Shown: positions 1 to 9,400, numbered from the stretch's first letter. The stretch is DNA of 44,375 nt from JAJTFW01 sp964534995 (GCA_964534995.1 CAZHSC010000025.1:1-44375), one strand, 5' to 3'. The notes: generated by a model not told the origin, from the sequence alone. Translations and numbers: made by a program.

Positions 1-1
1 A

Positions 2-27
2 GGGGAAGATACAGTTGCATCCTCCCC
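2..27 (-). terminator. Terminator-like hairpin after tRNA-Gln
   Basis: On the minus strand the stretch folds into an 11-bp stem with two G-U pairs and a 4-nt loop (AACT). It begins 10 nt past the encoded CCA end of the tRNA. The base after it is T and the window then ends, so the U-run cannot be seen. Confidence 0.6.
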
Positions 28-39
28 ATTTCAATATGG

Positions 40-112
40 TTGACCGACCAGGGCTCGAACCTGGACTTTTCTGAATCAAAATCAGATGTGTTGCCAGTTA
101 CACCATCGGTCA
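40..112 (-). tRNA. tRNA-Gln (anticodon TTG)
   Basis: Minus-strand cloverleaf with acceptor arms TGACCGA and TCGGTCA, anticodon stem TCTGA/TCAGA around loop TTTTGAT (anticodon TTG, reading CAA), and T-arm CCAGG-TTCGAGC-CCTGG. The discriminator base is A at 40, and CCA is encoded at 39-37. Confidence 0.95.
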
Positions 113-128
113 ATCCGTACTTGGCGCT

Positions 129-137
129 GCAAATTTA
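129..137 (-). promoter_or_regulatory. Promoter -7 box for tRNA-Gln
   Basis: Reads TAAATTTGC on the minus strand, matching the Bacteroidota -7 consensus TAnnTTTG, 17 nt upstream of the tRNA. A TTG lies at 156-154, 16 nt upstream, slightly closer than the usual 19-21. The rest of 113-344 shows no gene. Confidence 0.6.
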
Positions 138-344
138 AAAATTTTCCGCTTTTCAAAAAGAGAAAAATGTATCTTATCCCGTATGGCGAACCGATCCATG
201 TCTGTAAAACGATGTCCGGCTTCAAACAAATCAAACAATTGGAATTTTACCGGCAAATGCTATTAAAAACAGAGTACTGAGCCAGTTACCGGCAAAGAAA
301 TGATTTTTTAAAAAAAGAATATATCTGCAGTATTTGATCTGAAA

Positions 345-2000
345 TTACCCGTTCACGATAACTTTTAAACGCGTACCGGGCTTAAGATTAGCATTATTCA
401 GGTTATTGATGTCCTTTATCATCTCCACGGTAACCCCTTCATAACGCCTGGCGATATTCCAAAGTGTATCTCCGGGTTGTACTACATGATAAATGTATCT
501 GGGCGATGCTTCCGTTACATTCTCGGCCTGTGCTTCCTTCTCTTTTGTATCAGCAACCTGATCCGCATGGATGTCTTGCGCTGCATGGTTCGTTAAAAGC
601 TGAGCCGTATCCGAATCCGTCAAGCCTGCTTTTTTATTCTCCGCCATCTCAGTGGTCTGCTCGTTCTTCACAGGGACTTTTGTATTAACCCATGCGTATA
701 CGCTAAGACGTTGTCCTGCACGAAGTGTATTTGATTTCAGCCGGTTCATTTTTTTAATTTGCTGCACCGACATGTCATACCTGCCGGCGATACTTCCCAG
801 GTTCTCACCACGGCGTACCGCATGCACTTTCTTCACGCGCTTCTTTACTGTTTCATAAGTATCTTCCTGGTCTCCTCTTTGTGCCAACTCTGTTCCCTTG
901 TACGACCGGGATGCATATACCGGGCGTGCCGGTGGTTGTGACTCGGCGAATATTTGTTCCTGGCCGGCCATAAACATCGCCATCTTACTGGTAGGCAAAC
1001 GCAGTATGTAGTTTGAGCCCACATCAGGAATGATACCTTTTTTATAGATGGGATTTAAAAATGAAATTACATCAGCAGGTAAGTCTATTGCTTTTGAAAG
1101 TGCTTTAAAATTGATAGCACTATTTACGGTGATGGTGTCAACTTCAAAATATGAATATGCAGGTGACACGGGATATAAGTTATGCTCACGGGAATAATTC
1201 ATCACATAGGCGACCGCGATAAATGCAGGTACATATCCTCTGGTCTCCTTAGGCAGATATTGCATGATTTCCCAAAAATTCTTCTTGCCACCTGACCTCT
1301 TAATGGCTTTATTTACATTGCCGGCTCCGCAATTATATGCGGCAATAACCAGCAGCCAGTCTTCGTAAATGGCATACATATCTTTAAAATACTGGCAAGC
1401 AGCAAATGTAGCTTTCAGCGGATCCCGGCGCTCATCAGTATAACTGTTCACCTTAAGGTTATATATTAACCCGGTATTGTACATGAACTGCCAGATTCCG
1501 GTAGCTCCAACCCGGGAAACTGCGGTTGGATTAAGGGCGGATTCAACCACCGAAAGATATTTGAACTCCAAAGGCAATCCTTCCCTGTCAAGAATCTCCT
1601 CAAACATTGGGAAATAAAGATTGGATAAGCCCATCGCTCTTTGGGTAAGGCCCCTTTTCCTTTTCGCATACAATTCAATAAAACCTTTTACATGTTCATT
1701 GTACGACAAAGGAATTGGTGAAACAATTTTGGATATCCTATCGGCATATTCTTTATCGGAAAAACTGGGTACGGATCCCGGAACCACCGCATTGGGATCA
1801 AAACAATTTGCATCCAGTTGATTGTACCTGACAACATGAGTTAGGGTTACCAGGCTGTCAAGCATAGCAGTAATGGGATCATAACTTTCCTCAACAGTAC
1901 TTGCATTGCTGATTTCCCTGCTATCCTGTGCGGATGATATAGTAGTAAGGTTTAATAAGAAGAAGGCTATCAGTAGGGAGGAAGTCGTGAATTTTATCAT
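345..2000 (-). CDS. mltD: MltD-like lytic transglycosylase with two LysM domains
   Basis: Cleaves the glycan strands of peptidoglycan between MurNAc and GlcNAc in the periplasm, forming 1,6-anhydro ends. Residues 1-24 are a signal peptide ending at SAQ. The SLT domain covers about 135-260: the catalytic Glu is E153 in VVESALNP, followed by GATGIWQFM (165-173) and AYNCG (221-225), all typical of family 1D enzymes. Two LysM repeats that bind GlcNAc polymers lie at about 391-436 and 502-549, separated by a low-complexity linker. The length of 551 residues fits MltD. It is monocistronic: the 293 bp upstream separate it from the next minus-strand gene. The function is firm; the symbol rests on domain order only. 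Confidence 0.93.
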   Translation of the reverse strand: MIKFTTSSLLIAFFLLNLTTISSAQDSREISNASTVEESYDPITAMLDSLVTLTHVVRYNQLDANCFDPNAVVPGSVPSFSDKEYADRISKIVSPIPLSYNEHVKGFIELYAKRKRGLTQRAMGLSNLYFPMFEEILDREGLPLEFKYLSVVESALNPTAVSRVGATGIWQFMYNTGLIYNLKVNSYTDERRDPLKATFAACQYFKDMYAIYEDWLLVIAAYNCGAGNVNKAIKRSGGKKNFWEIMQYLPKETRGYVPAFIAVAYVMNYSREHNLYPVSPAYSYFEVDTITVNSAINFKALSKAIDLPADVISFLNPIYKKGIIPDVGSNYILRLPTSKMAMFMAGQEQIFAESQPPARPVYASRSYKGTELAQRGDQEDTYETVKKRVKKVHAVRRGENLGSIAGRYDMSVQQIKKMNRLKSNTLRAGQRLSVYAWVNTKVPVKNEQTTEMAENKKAGLTDSDTAQLLTNHAAQDIHADQVADTKEKEAQAENVTEASPRYIYHVVQPGDTLWNIARRYEGVTVEMIKDINNLNNANLKPGTRLKVIVNG

Positions 2001-2242
2001 GGCGTCTCAAACTATTTGAATCTTCACATGTTTCATGTTAAGATCGGTTAAATATAAATGAAAGAAAAGCAGTTATCCCTACCTTCTTTCATGGCTTTTT
2101 TAACAACGACTTTTGATAACTTATTGTATCAGAGACATTAAACGAAAAATCATCCGCTTTGTTTCCCTGGATGCGGTAAATTACCGAACTGTCTTACACC
2201 GATACAATAAACTGTTTTGGCGAATCGCTGTTTTCTTGATTC

Positions 2243-2251
2243 GCAAATTTA
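2243..2251 (-). promoter_or_regulatory. Possible promoter -7 box upstream of mltD
   Basis: TAAATTTGC on the minus strand, the same nonamer as at the tRNA-Gln promoter. It lies about 240 nt before the mltD start, so the leader would be long; no clear -33 TTTG is visible. Nothing else is recognised in 2001-2293. Confidence 0.35.
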
Positions 2252-2293
2252 AAAACTTAGGGTAAATAGTAGTGAAAGTTGGGTGAAGATGTA

Positions 2294-3361
2294 TTAATTG
2301 GCCACTTTAATATCCACCGATTTGGCTTTAAGGACCTTCAAATAGTAAGGCAAAATACTGAAAACCACACCCATAGAAATGAGAAGGTACAATAGCTTCA
2401 GACTGGATATATTTCTGAGCAGCAAAGCCGTAATGATAAATCCGATATTGACCAGATAAAGGGTCAACGCAGCTTCCCGGTGGCTCAAACCTAAATCAAG
2501 TAATTGATGATGAATATGATTCCTATCGGCATGGAATGGGGAGCGACCGTTCAGGAGGCGGATTATGAAAATCCTCAAAGTATCTGCCAGGGGAATGATG
2601 AGGATGGCAAGCGCCATGGCCGGGCTGGAACGGAAAGGAAAGGCATAAGGTAAGGATTCGAAACTTAACTCAATGAAGTTAATGCATAAAACGGAAAGGA
2701 TCAGGCCCACCACCAATGAACCCGTATCACCCATGAAAATATTGGCAGGAGAGAAATTGTACACGAGGAAAGCGAGCAGAGAACTGAATAATGCAAAAGC
2801 AAGAATACACAAGGCAATCTGATTGTAATTGTAAAACCAAAGGCCAAATGTAAATGCGGAGATCGCACCCACACCTCCCGCAAGCCCGTCAATACCATCT
2901 ATTAAATTATAAGCATTGATGATAGTCAGGATAGTGAAAATGGTTATGACACTGCTTATCCAGTATGGAATCTCGTAAATTCCAAAAACACCGCACAGGC
3001 TGGTGATCCTGATATCCGCGAAGAATACGATGATAATCGCCGCAAAGAGTTGCCCGTATAGCTTTTTATGTGCCGTCAACTCTACAATATCGTCTTTGAT
3101 TCCAATAAAAAACATAACGATGATCGCGGAAACGATGTATTGGGTGGCCCCACCGTTTAAGCCGGCTGACCAGAAAGTGTAGGAAAAAACTACACCTGCA
3201 AATATGGCAAGACCACCAAGTGTGGGAATACTTGACTTATGCGCCTTTCGCTCAGTAGGTTCATCAAACAGGTTTTTTATAACCGAAACCCTGATAATGG
3301 AAGGGATGGCCAAAAAGGTAATAAGGAAAGCAGTGATACAGGTAAATGTTATGTTTAACAT
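2294..3361 (-). CDS. WecA/MraY-family sugar-1-phosphate transferase
   Basis: Transfers a UDP-linked amino-sugar phosphate to undecaprenyl phosphate in the inner membrane, the first step of surface polysaccharide synthesis. The 355-residue protein has about ten membrane segments. The family motifs are in order: PTLGG (46-50), Mg-binding DD (90-91) in IKDDI, NAYNLIDGIDGLAGG (149-163), NIFMGDTGS (207-215) and the HADRNHIHH loop (277-285). The HIHH form and absence of MraY-type features favour WecA/TagO/WbpL-like activity (GlcNAc-1-P or a related sugar) over MraY. There is no sugar gene cluster beside it, so the product polymer is unknown. Confidence 0.9.
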   Translation of the reverse strand: MLNITFTCITAFLITFLAIPSIIRVSVIKNLFDEPTERKAHKSSIPTLGGLAIFAGVVFSYTFWSAGLNGGATQYIVSAIIVMFFIGIKDDIVELTAHKKLYGQLFAAIIIVFFADIRITSLCGVFGIYEIPYWISSVITIFTILTIINAYNLIDGIDGLAGGVGAISAFTFGLWFYNYNQIALCILAFALFSSLLAFLVYNFSPANIFMGDTGSLVVGLILSVLCINFIELSFESLPYAFPFRSSPAMALAILIIPLADTLRIFIIRLLNGRSPFHADRNHIHHQLLDLGLSHREAALTLYLVNIGFIITALLLRNISSLKLLYLLISMGVVFSILPYYLKVLKAKSVDIKVAN

Positions 3362-3377
3362 TGGAAATTATTTGCGT

Positions 3378-3385
3378 CAAAATTA
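3378..3385 (-). promoter_or_regulatory. Promoter -7 box for the WecA-like gene
   Basis: TAATTTTG on the minus strand, an exact TAnnTTTG match, 17 nt before the ATG at 3361. The remaining 3386-3639 is AT-rich and holds no recognisable gene. Confidence 0.55.
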
Positions 3386-3639
3386 GTTTTATACAAGCGC
3401 GGAAATCCGGAATTGTGGTGAATGACTATTAATAATAAGGGAACGGTATTATTTATTCAGGTATCTAATGCTATTGGTTCAGCCTTTACAATAAATCCGA
3501 AACAAATCTAGTGCAGAGTACCCATGCAAGTCAAGTGAATTAATAAATATTTAATACTGATTTATATTAGTCTTCATATATCGACCTTGAGCGGCTAATT
3601 TTTACCACATTATCAGGAGAATACATGAAAAAAGGGAAA

Positions 3640-5307
3640 TTAAAAATCATAATACCTGTTGAACAGGAAGGTACGTATCCCTCCCTGTATCAGCACCGTG
3701 CTGTTTTTTTGTGATTCCTGCTCCGAACTCCTCATGGCGACATTGGCAAAAGCTCTCATCTGATATACGGGGTTTATCAGGAAACTCAGAGAGAGGTCTG
3801 CCCACATGATCTTCGTTTTAAGTCCCTGTCCTACCTCATTGCCAAATTCACTATTCCGGTTATTGTAGCTCAGAAAGATGTTTTGTCCGAAATTAATGCC
3901 TGCCGTGTCATATCCCACAACAGCATAACTCAACCTTGCGTCCATATACCAGCGCTTGTATTGGTACCTGAGGATGCCAATTGCCTCCCAGAAATTAGCG
4001 CCCAGCGGATGTGCCAGCGCCGCCCTGTGATGACTGTAACTGCCCAACACATCTCTGTGCTGATAGGTATAAGGACGGACATAATTCCATTCGCCCTGCA
4101 TGTACAGGTTTTTTACACCCAGAACATCGAAGCCCTTGAATCCGGCCTGAACCCCCTGTTTATTGCCCCACCAGCCTTTGCCGGCCTTTACATTATCGAG
4201 AAGAAATTCGTCCAGCATCAGCTGCCCGTATAACAGATAATTGTCACTGATTGAAAATTTCGCGTTGATTCCCAGTAATACATTGTCAGGGGAATTCAGA
4301 CTGAATTCAACGGGCCGCAGAAAAATAAAAGGATTGAGGTAGCCCATGTCGAAACCCCTGGCGCCCCCGCTGTCGGCATGCCATATTACGGTTTCAAAAA
4401 TACCGACGCTCGCCCTTTTGCCTATATTAATATCCAGGTAATGCATAGAAGCATACTTCCTGTCAAAGGCCTTCTGGTCATTCTGGTAATCGCGGGTAAG
4501 GTCCCGCATTTCCATGAAAAGATTTACATATCGTATTTTCCATACGTCCGTGATGATTTTAAAATAGGGATAATGAAATGCGTTATCGGACAATAGCAGG
4601 GAACGGTAACCGTCGCCGATGAAGTGGCGGTCCTGACCGAATTCAAAAGTAAAATGCCTGTTCAGCTGAAAATTGACAGAACCGGTCGAAAACGCATAGT
4701 CGAAACTGTTATCGTTAAACTTCTTTACGCGGCCCTGCCCCGGAACAATCCGGGTTTGACGTACAAAAGAATCAAGGTAAACAGGGAATATGCTGAGGTT
4801 TTCATAAAAAGTAGCATTAAATCCAAATCGCTTTCCAATGGAACCGTTGACCCAAACCCCACGGGTATTGTACATAAAAATGGAATCATTATCCTGATCA
4901 AGCCCACCCGCAAATTCGAAAACAGGATCCAGATAAATACGGTAATCCTCCTCCTCCACGCGCAGAAGGTGTTCGGAAAACAATTTACGTCCTACCAGAC
5001 TGGAATTGAATTTACGGGCCGGATTTAATGGAAGCGCCGTGAGCGAATCATATTGTTTACCATAATCAGATTCGGGCCTTTTATACGCCGGAATGCTGTC
5101 CTGTAAAAACTGAAACGCGTCCACAGCATCCCTTCTTAAAAATGGCTTAAAAGAAGTGTGCAGGTTATTACCCATGCGGTTTAATTCCCTGGTAAAACCC
5201 TGCTCCACCTGGTTGCTTAAAGGCAGGAAAGCGCTTTGGGCATTCAGCCATTTTCCCGGCAGAAATAAAAGGAGGAGGAGGACGCTTAATAATGAATATT
5301 TTTTCAT
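3640..5307 (-). CDS. RemB/Wzi-like outer-membrane protein
   Basis: Predicted outer-membrane beta-barrel resembling RemB, a gliding-motility protein of Flavobacterium, and Wzi, the capsule attachment barrel. The ATG at 5307 is chosen because it opens directly on a signal peptide (MKKYSLLSVLL, cut after LNAQ); the frame is open to 5376 but that would add 23 residues overlapping the upstream gene. The mature protein has a helical N-terminal region with repeated F/L-rich segments, then alternating aromatic strands (for example WYMDARLSY, EWNYVRPY) and a C-terminal aromatic end RYYDF typical of barrels. It is the last gene of an operon with an OmpA-domain protein and a repeat protein, starting 7 nt after its neighbour. 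Whether it serves gliding, adhesion or polysaccharide attachment cannot be told here. Confidence 0.7.
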   Translation of the reverse strand: MKKYSLLSVLLLLLFLPGKWLNAQSAFLPLSNQVEQGFTRELNRMGNNLHTSFKPFLRRDAVDAFQFLQDSIPAYKRPESDYGKQYDSLTALPLNPARKFNSSLVGRKLFSEHLLRVEEEDYRIYLDPVFEFAGGLDQDNDSIFMYNTRGVWVNGSIGKRFGFNATFYENLSIFPVYLDSFVRQTRIVPGQGRVKKFNDNSFDYAFSTGSVNFQLNRHFTFEFGQDRHFIGDGYRSLLLSDNAFHYPYFKIITDVWKIRYVNLFMEMRDLTRDYQNDQKAFDRKYASMHYLDINIGKRASVGIFETVIWHADSGGARGFDMGYLNPFIFLRPVEFSLNSPDNVLLGINAKFSISDNYLLYGQLMLDEFLLDNVKAGKGWWGNKQGVQAGFKGFDVLGVKNLYMQGEWNYVRPYTYQHRDVLGSYSHHRAALAHPLGANFWEAIGILRYQYKRWYMDARLSYAVVGYDTAGINFGQNIFLSYNNRNSEFGNEVGQGLKTKIMWADLSLSFLINPVYQMRAFANVAMRSSEQESQKNSTVLIQGGIRTFLFNRYYDF

Positions 5308-5314
5308 GTATTTA

Positions 5315-6418
5315 TCAGTTGTTTCCAAATACTTTTCCTTTATACCATACCCTGGAGCTTCCGTCGGCAAGGTCATACTTTAAGGTAATTCCGTTAAGTT
5401 CATATCCGGTAATCCTTTCCATGCTCACTTCATGGGTTTTCCCTTCCGTAAAAATATGGAGCCTCCCCGAGGGATCCCTCCAGGCGATATTGTTTTCACT
5501 CATCTGGTAATCCTGGGGCATAAATTCATCCAGTTGATAGCGCACCCCATCGGCAATCAATTGCAGGCGGTTGTTAAAGAAAAAAAGTACCGACCTGTCG
5601 CGCACAATGTAAAAATCGGGTACATAGGCTTCCACTTTGAGTAACTTTCCCCTGTTAAACACCTTAAATGAATTATCATCGGCTACATAGGCCAGCAGTT
5701 CCACTCCAGCCTGGAATGAAAGCGGTCTGAATTTTTCAAGCACCAGTATCTTGTCATTAAAAAGTATTTTGAGGTAATTATACAAGCCGTCCACATAGGC
5801 TATAATATTTCCGCCGGCATCAAAGGCTTCCGGAGCTACATTGTCGATGTTATATAGGTGATCCTTCATCCATGCTTTGAAAAAGCCGGTATTATTAACA
5901 TAGGCCACAGTATTTTCTCCGACTTTATAGTCTACCAGGCCACCCGTTAATGTCACTTCCAGTTCGTGCAGTTGTCCGCGGCTGTATAGGCGGAGAATGT
6001 CCACGTTGCGGTCACGGAAGGCAAGCAGGCTGTCGCTGACCTTGAAATCTCTGAGAAAATAGGTCAATGGTGTCACCTTTCCCGCTTCAAAAACACTCAG
6101 CATCAGGTCCCGCTGGAAATACATCAGGCTTTGCGTAAGTTCATAACTGGTAGCGGTCATGTCACCCAGTTTATACTTTTCACCTTTGTGGTAAACGATC
6201 AGATCATTCGCGCTGTTGGCATATGCTATCATAGCGCCTCTCGTTTTAAAGGAGCGCACAGGTTGTTGTTCCAACAACCGTGGTGTGCCATTTTCAAAAA
6301 TGAAAAGATAATTGCGAAAATCACGGAATCCCTGAAGCCAGGATGGCTCTTCTTCTCCTGCCTGAACAGGAATAGCAAGCAGAAAAGAGAGTATGAAAAT
6401 TAAACTAATGTGTTTCAA
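5315..6418 (-). CDS. Secreted repeat protein, propeller-like, unknown function
   Basis: Not assigned to a family. Signal peptide 1-20 (ends PVQAG). The rest is about nine copies of a degenerate 35-40-residue unit with pattern N-x-[IV]-A-[YF]...[LF]-x-[VI]-[FY]-x-x-G-[KQ], seen near residues 61, 104, 129, 168, 203, 239, 275, 308 and 343 (for example FKVFNRGKLLKVE and LHIFTEGKTHEVS). Such spacing fits a beta-propeller or stacked beta-sheet. The start overlaps the end of the OmpA-domain gene by 14 bp and its stop lies 7 nt before the RemB-like gene, so the three are co-translated; a periplasmic or surface scaffold for the barrel is plausible. Confidence 0.75.
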   Translation of the reverse strand: MKHISLIFILSFLLAIPVQAGEEEPSWLQGFRDFRNYLFIFENGTPRLLEQQPVRSFKTRGAMIAYANSANDLIVYHKGEKYKLGDMTATSYELTQSLMYFQRDLMLSVFEAGKVTPLTYFLRDFKVSDSLLAFRDRNVDILRLYSRGQLHELEVTLTGGLVDYKVGENTVAYVNNTGFFKAWMKDHLYNIDNVAPEAFDAGGNIIAYVDGLYNYLKILFNDKILVLEKFRPLSFQAGVELLAYVADDNSFKVFNRGKLLKVEAYVPDFYIVRDRSVLFFFNNRLQLIADGVRYQLDEFMPQDYQMSENNIAWRDPSGRLHIFTEGKTHEVSMERITGYELNGITLKYDLADGSSRVWYKGKVFGNN

Positions 6419-7499
6419 GGAGCTTTAATATTTCATCCAGTTTAGGAGTCAGTATCACTTCAATTCTTCTGTTTTTCTTCCTGCCTTCGGCAGTTACCGA
6501 TTTATCAACAGGCATAAATTCTCCCCGTCCGGCAGCGGTGATACGTACCGGCAGTATACCGGAACCCGAAAGCAATATTTTCACTACCGAGGTAGCCCTC
6601 ATTACGCTGAGGTCCCAGTTGTCTTTGATTTCCCCTGTGCCATGCATCGGCACATTGTCAGTATGTCCTTCAATCTGGATGTTAATATCGGGATTCTTTT
6701 CCAGCACCTTTCCCAGCTCACGGATGGCCTCTACGCCTTTGGGATCTACCACAATACTTCCCGTCGCGAACAACAGGCGCTCCTCCATCATTACATAAAC
6801 TTTCCCGTTCTTCATTTCAACACTGAGCCCTTTATCCTGATATCCCAGCAGGGCTTTCGCCACTGAGTTCCGCAGTGCTTTTACCGCTGAGTCCTTACTT
6901 GCCAGCACCTGCTCCAGTTCCGCAAGCCTCCTGTTCTTTGCAGATAACTCCCTGCTCAAAAGTCCGAGACTGTCTTCTTTCAGCACGAGTACTTTTTCCT
7001 TCCTGTTCAGTTCATCTTCCTTTTTCTGCAATTGCTCCTGGGTCTTTTGCAGATCACGGATCAGTTGACGGGTAGCTTCGGTATTCGATGCGGCATTGGG
7101 CCCTTCTTTCAACAAGGTCTGGTAGGCCAAATTCTGTTTATCATAGGTGGCTTTCAAGTCACGGAGTTCGCGTCCTGTTGAGGAAGTATCCTTTTCAAGC
7201 GCCCGGATCCTGGATTTTAATTCATCCAGCATCGCACTTAATTCTCCCTCGTGGGTAGTGAGTTGCAGGTTCGCCGCTTTGAGGGCTTCATTTTCCTTAT
7301 CACAGTCAGCCTTTTTAGCCTTCAGTTCATTGTGTAAACGGGAAGGCACACAGGAGATTGCGAAAAAAGCGATCATGATCAGGGCCGTAAGTAGTTTACC
7401 GGCATGGAAGAAACTCAGGACGCTGCTTTTTGGGTTTATTACCACAGGATTTTCAGGATGGCCAGCCGCTTTATCCGCTGCATTATAGTTACGCTTCAT
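6405..7499 (-). CDS. OmpA-domain peptidoglycan-binding protein with coiled coil
   Basis: Anchors the envelope to peptidoglycan. One hydrophobic segment at about 36-50 ends in FAISC, so C50 may be a lipidation site, though the 35-residue polar stretch before it is unusually long and a plain membrane anchor is possible. Residues 55-215 are Lys/Glu-rich heptads, a long coiled coil. The C-terminal OmpA/MotB domain (about 235-360) contains IEGHTDNVPMHGTG and the late NRRIEVIL, with the Asp and Arg that bind diaminopimelate. First gene of the operon with the repeat protein and the RemB-like barrel. Confidence 0.85.
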   Translation of the reverse strand: MKRNYNAADKAAGHPENPVVINPKSSVLSFFHAGKLLTALIMIAFFAISCVPSRLHNELKAKKADCDKENEALKAANLQLTTHEGELSAMLDELKSRIRALEKDTSSTGRELRDLKATYDKQNLAYQTLLKEGPNAASNTEATRQLIRDLQKTQEQLQKKEDELNRKEKVLVLKEDSLGLLSRELSAKNRRLAELEQVLASKDSAVKALRNSVAKALLGYQDKGLSVEMKNGKVYVMMEERLLFATGSIVVDPKGVEAIRELGKVLEKNPDINIQIEGHTDNVPMHGTGEIKDNWDLSVMRATSVVKILLSGSGILPVRITAAGRGEFMPVDKSVTAEGRKKNRRIEVILTPKLDEILKLLETH

Positions 7500-7615
7500 A
7501 GTTTGTTTGAATGGACTAAAATAGGCAGCACCATCAGACCCCGGTGGCTGTATTTATGTAATATTCAACACGATTCTGTTGAAACAAATTTTTTTCCGGC
7601 ACGATATTAACATGG

Positions 7616-7623
7616 TAATTTTG
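7616..7623 (+). promoter_or_regulatory. Promoter -7 box for the gene at 7657
   Basis: TAATTTTG on the plus strand, an exact match to TAnnTTTG, 33 nt before the ATG at 7657. It supports that start over the upstream in-frame ATG at 7579. Confidence 0.5.
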
Positions 7624-7656
7624 ATTCGTAAATTAGTAGTACTTATTTCATTACCT

Positions 7657-8382
7657 ATGGAAAAGAAACTAAGTGACAATTGGATTACCGAACAACACAT
7701 TGATTTCGAGTACAAAAAGTACCTCCTTCTGGCATACCTCCAGCATGTAAGCGAACGATTTGAGGAAACCAGGCTGTATCCTGCTCTCAGCGAACTGGTA
7801 AAACATTACCGGAACCTGGTGGCCCTGCGCGAACAAAAGAAAAATCTGTTCGATGCTTTCCCTGAAAAACTGAGCCAGGCCGATTTCCAGAATTTTAAAC
7901 TGGTGTATGAAAAACTCTCTTCCGATGATCAGTTAATGCATGAAATTGAAAGCATCATCGCTTTCAGCATCCCTCAGTTTGAACAGCATCTCTCAGAAGG
8001 AAAGAAAATTTATGATTTCATCGAATCAAAACTGAGTATTTATCCTGTGGGTATTGTGCCGCTGCACACCGATGCCGGCTACCTTTTCATACGCAACGGC
8101 GATTTATCGGAAACCGTGGTTTTTGAATACCAGATTACCATTTACGATCAGCCCAACGAAAGATACCGTGCAATAGGGGTGCAATATGTAACCGCTTTTG
8201 AAAAGACGTTACGTAATACCTATGAAAACATCAAGCACGATTTACTGGGATATAAACCCGGCTTACCCAATCCCGCCACCTATGTGGTTGAATCGGAGCT
8301 GACACTTCCCCTGGAAGATACCCTGTTGCCTTTGGCTAAACGCTCCCTCGTGAAATACCTGCATCAGGGAGGGATTAATTAA
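7657..8382 (+). CDS. Conserved-looking hypothetical protein
   Basis: Unrecognised, 241 residues from this start (MEKKLSDNW). The frame is open to 7579, but the -7 box at 7616-7623 and the odd hydrophobic extension argue for 7657. No signal peptide or membrane segment: it looks cytoplasmic. The N-terminal half is strongly helical and charged (LREQKKNLFDAF, EHIDFEYKK-like stretches), the C-terminal half alternates strands (GYLFIRNGDLSETVVFEYQI). It stands alone between divergent and convergent minus-strand operons. Confidence 0.75.
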   Translation: MEKKLSDNWITEQHIDFEYKKYLLLAYLQHVSERFEETRLYPALSELVKHYRNLVALREQKKNLFDAFPEKLSQADFQNFKLVYEKLSSDDQLMHEIESIIAFSIPQFEQHLSEGKKIYDFIESKLSIYPVGIVPLHTDAGYLFIRNGDLSETVVFEYQITIYDQPNERYRAIGVQYVTAFEKTLRNTYENIKHDLLGYKPGLPNPATYVVESELTLPLEDTLLPLAKRSLVKYLHQGGIN

Positions 8383-8427
8383 GCGGAAGGTCTTATAACA
8401 TTGACATCTGACGGTGTCACCCTTGCA

Positions 8428-8715
8428 TCAACGCCTGATCATAAAAGCGTTCAGGTTATTGTTAACTACTATATCCTCCCGGGTAACGGTCCTCACTTTT
8501 GCCGCAATGGGACCATGATGACACCAGCGGAATAACTGCTCCAGGTTTTCTTCAGATCCCTGCGCCTCTATCATGACGGCTCCATCGGGGAGGTTAGTCA
8601 CGAAACCCTGTAAAGCATATGAACGCGCCTTTACAAGAGTTGCCTGCCTGAAAAATACACCCTGTACCCTTCCGGTAATGATTAATCGTATGGCACGGAA
8701 AGTTGTTTCCTTCAT
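8428..8715 (-). CDS. acyP: Acylphosphatase
   Basis: Hydrolyses acyl phosphates such as carbamoyl phosphate or aspartyl phosphate in the cytoplasm. The 95-residue single-domain protein has the signature ITGRVQGVFFR, with the phosphate-binding catalytic Arg at R23, and GFVTNLPDGAV with the catalytic Asn at N41, the same numbering as in well studied members. It starts 28 nt after the stop of the TPR gene and is the last gene of the seven-gene run. Acyl phosphates are ATP-grasp intermediates, so a housekeeping role for that pathway is possible but not shown. Confidence 0.95.
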   Translation of the reverse strand: MKETTFRAIRLIITGRVQGVFFRQATLVKARSYALQGFVTNLPDGAVMIEAQGSEENLEQLFRWCHHGPIAAKVRTVTREDIVVNNNLNAFMIRR

Positions 8716-8743
8716 GTTGCAGTTAAAAGTATCCTGGCAGTAA

Positions 8744-9352
8744 TCACTTCAGACTTTCATAGAGTTTTAGAGCTTCCTTAGAAGATGGATTATAATAGAG
8801 CGCTTTCCTGATGGCGGCTTTTGATTCTACAATATTACCCATGGATAAATGGATCTGCGCTGTCAGATAATTCGCGTCAAAATCAAAAGGGAAGTGACGG
8901 GTTACTTTGTCCACATAGTTCAAGGCAGGTTTATACTCTTTTTTAATGTAGTAATAAATATAGGCCTGCTTATAATTTACAAAGGAATTCTCCGGATCAA
9001 TGGCCAATATTTCATTGTAAATTGTAATCACATCCGACCAGTTTTCAAGAGCCGAAGCTGGAAAAGCATAGCCAAGCCTTGCCTCAACGGATTTCGGCTC
9101 AATGGCAATGGCATTTTTATAATACATCTGCGATTTGATGTAATCGCCTTTCAGATACCATAGCCAACCAAGACGGAGATTGATGGTATACGAACCGGGC
9201 GCATACACCGCACTTAACGCTTCAATGGCTTTTGTATATTCCTTATTCCCTTCCGAAATATAACTTTTTGAAAATACTGAAATGGTATCCGTCTGTGCAT
9301 ACATAGTCGAAACAATGGTCTGCAACATTAGCAGGAGCATGATTTTCTTCAT
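8744..9352 (-). CDS. Secreted TPR protein
   Basis: Periplasmic tetratricopeptide protein. The ATG at 9352 (residue 13 of the longest frame) opens on the signal peptide MKKIMLLLMLQ, cut after MYAQ. At least four TPR-like helical pairs follow, for example LGWLWYLKGDYIKSQMYYKNAI, written here only as the motif W-L-x8-Y-x8-A-I-x-P, then the units ending ILAIDPE and ALYYNPSS. It begins about 50 nt after the TPR-barrel gene in the same operon and probably holds partners of that envelope assembly. Confidence 0.82.
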   Translation of the reverse strand: MKKIMLLLMLQTIVSTMYAQTDTISVFSKSYISEGNKEYTKAIEALSAVYAPGSYTINLRLGWLWYLKGDYIKSQMYYKNAIAIEPKSVEARLGYAFPASALENWSDVITIYNEILAIDPENSFVNYKQAYIYYYIKKEYKPALNYVDKVTRHFPFDFDANYLTAQIHLSMGNIVESKAAIRKALYYNPSSKEALKLYESLK

Positions 9353-9400
9353 GGCGCTGGCCGTCTTATTAAATTTCATGGTGTTCATATTTTTGTTTTG

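Noticed and set aside
3625..3714. Plus-strand frame of 29 residues with an AGGAG before its ATG (MKKGKLKIII)
   Set aside because: It runs mostly through the end of the RemB-like gene in the other direction and has no other support.
7579..7656. Longer N-terminus of the gene at 7657
   Set aside because: The promoter -7 box lies inside it.
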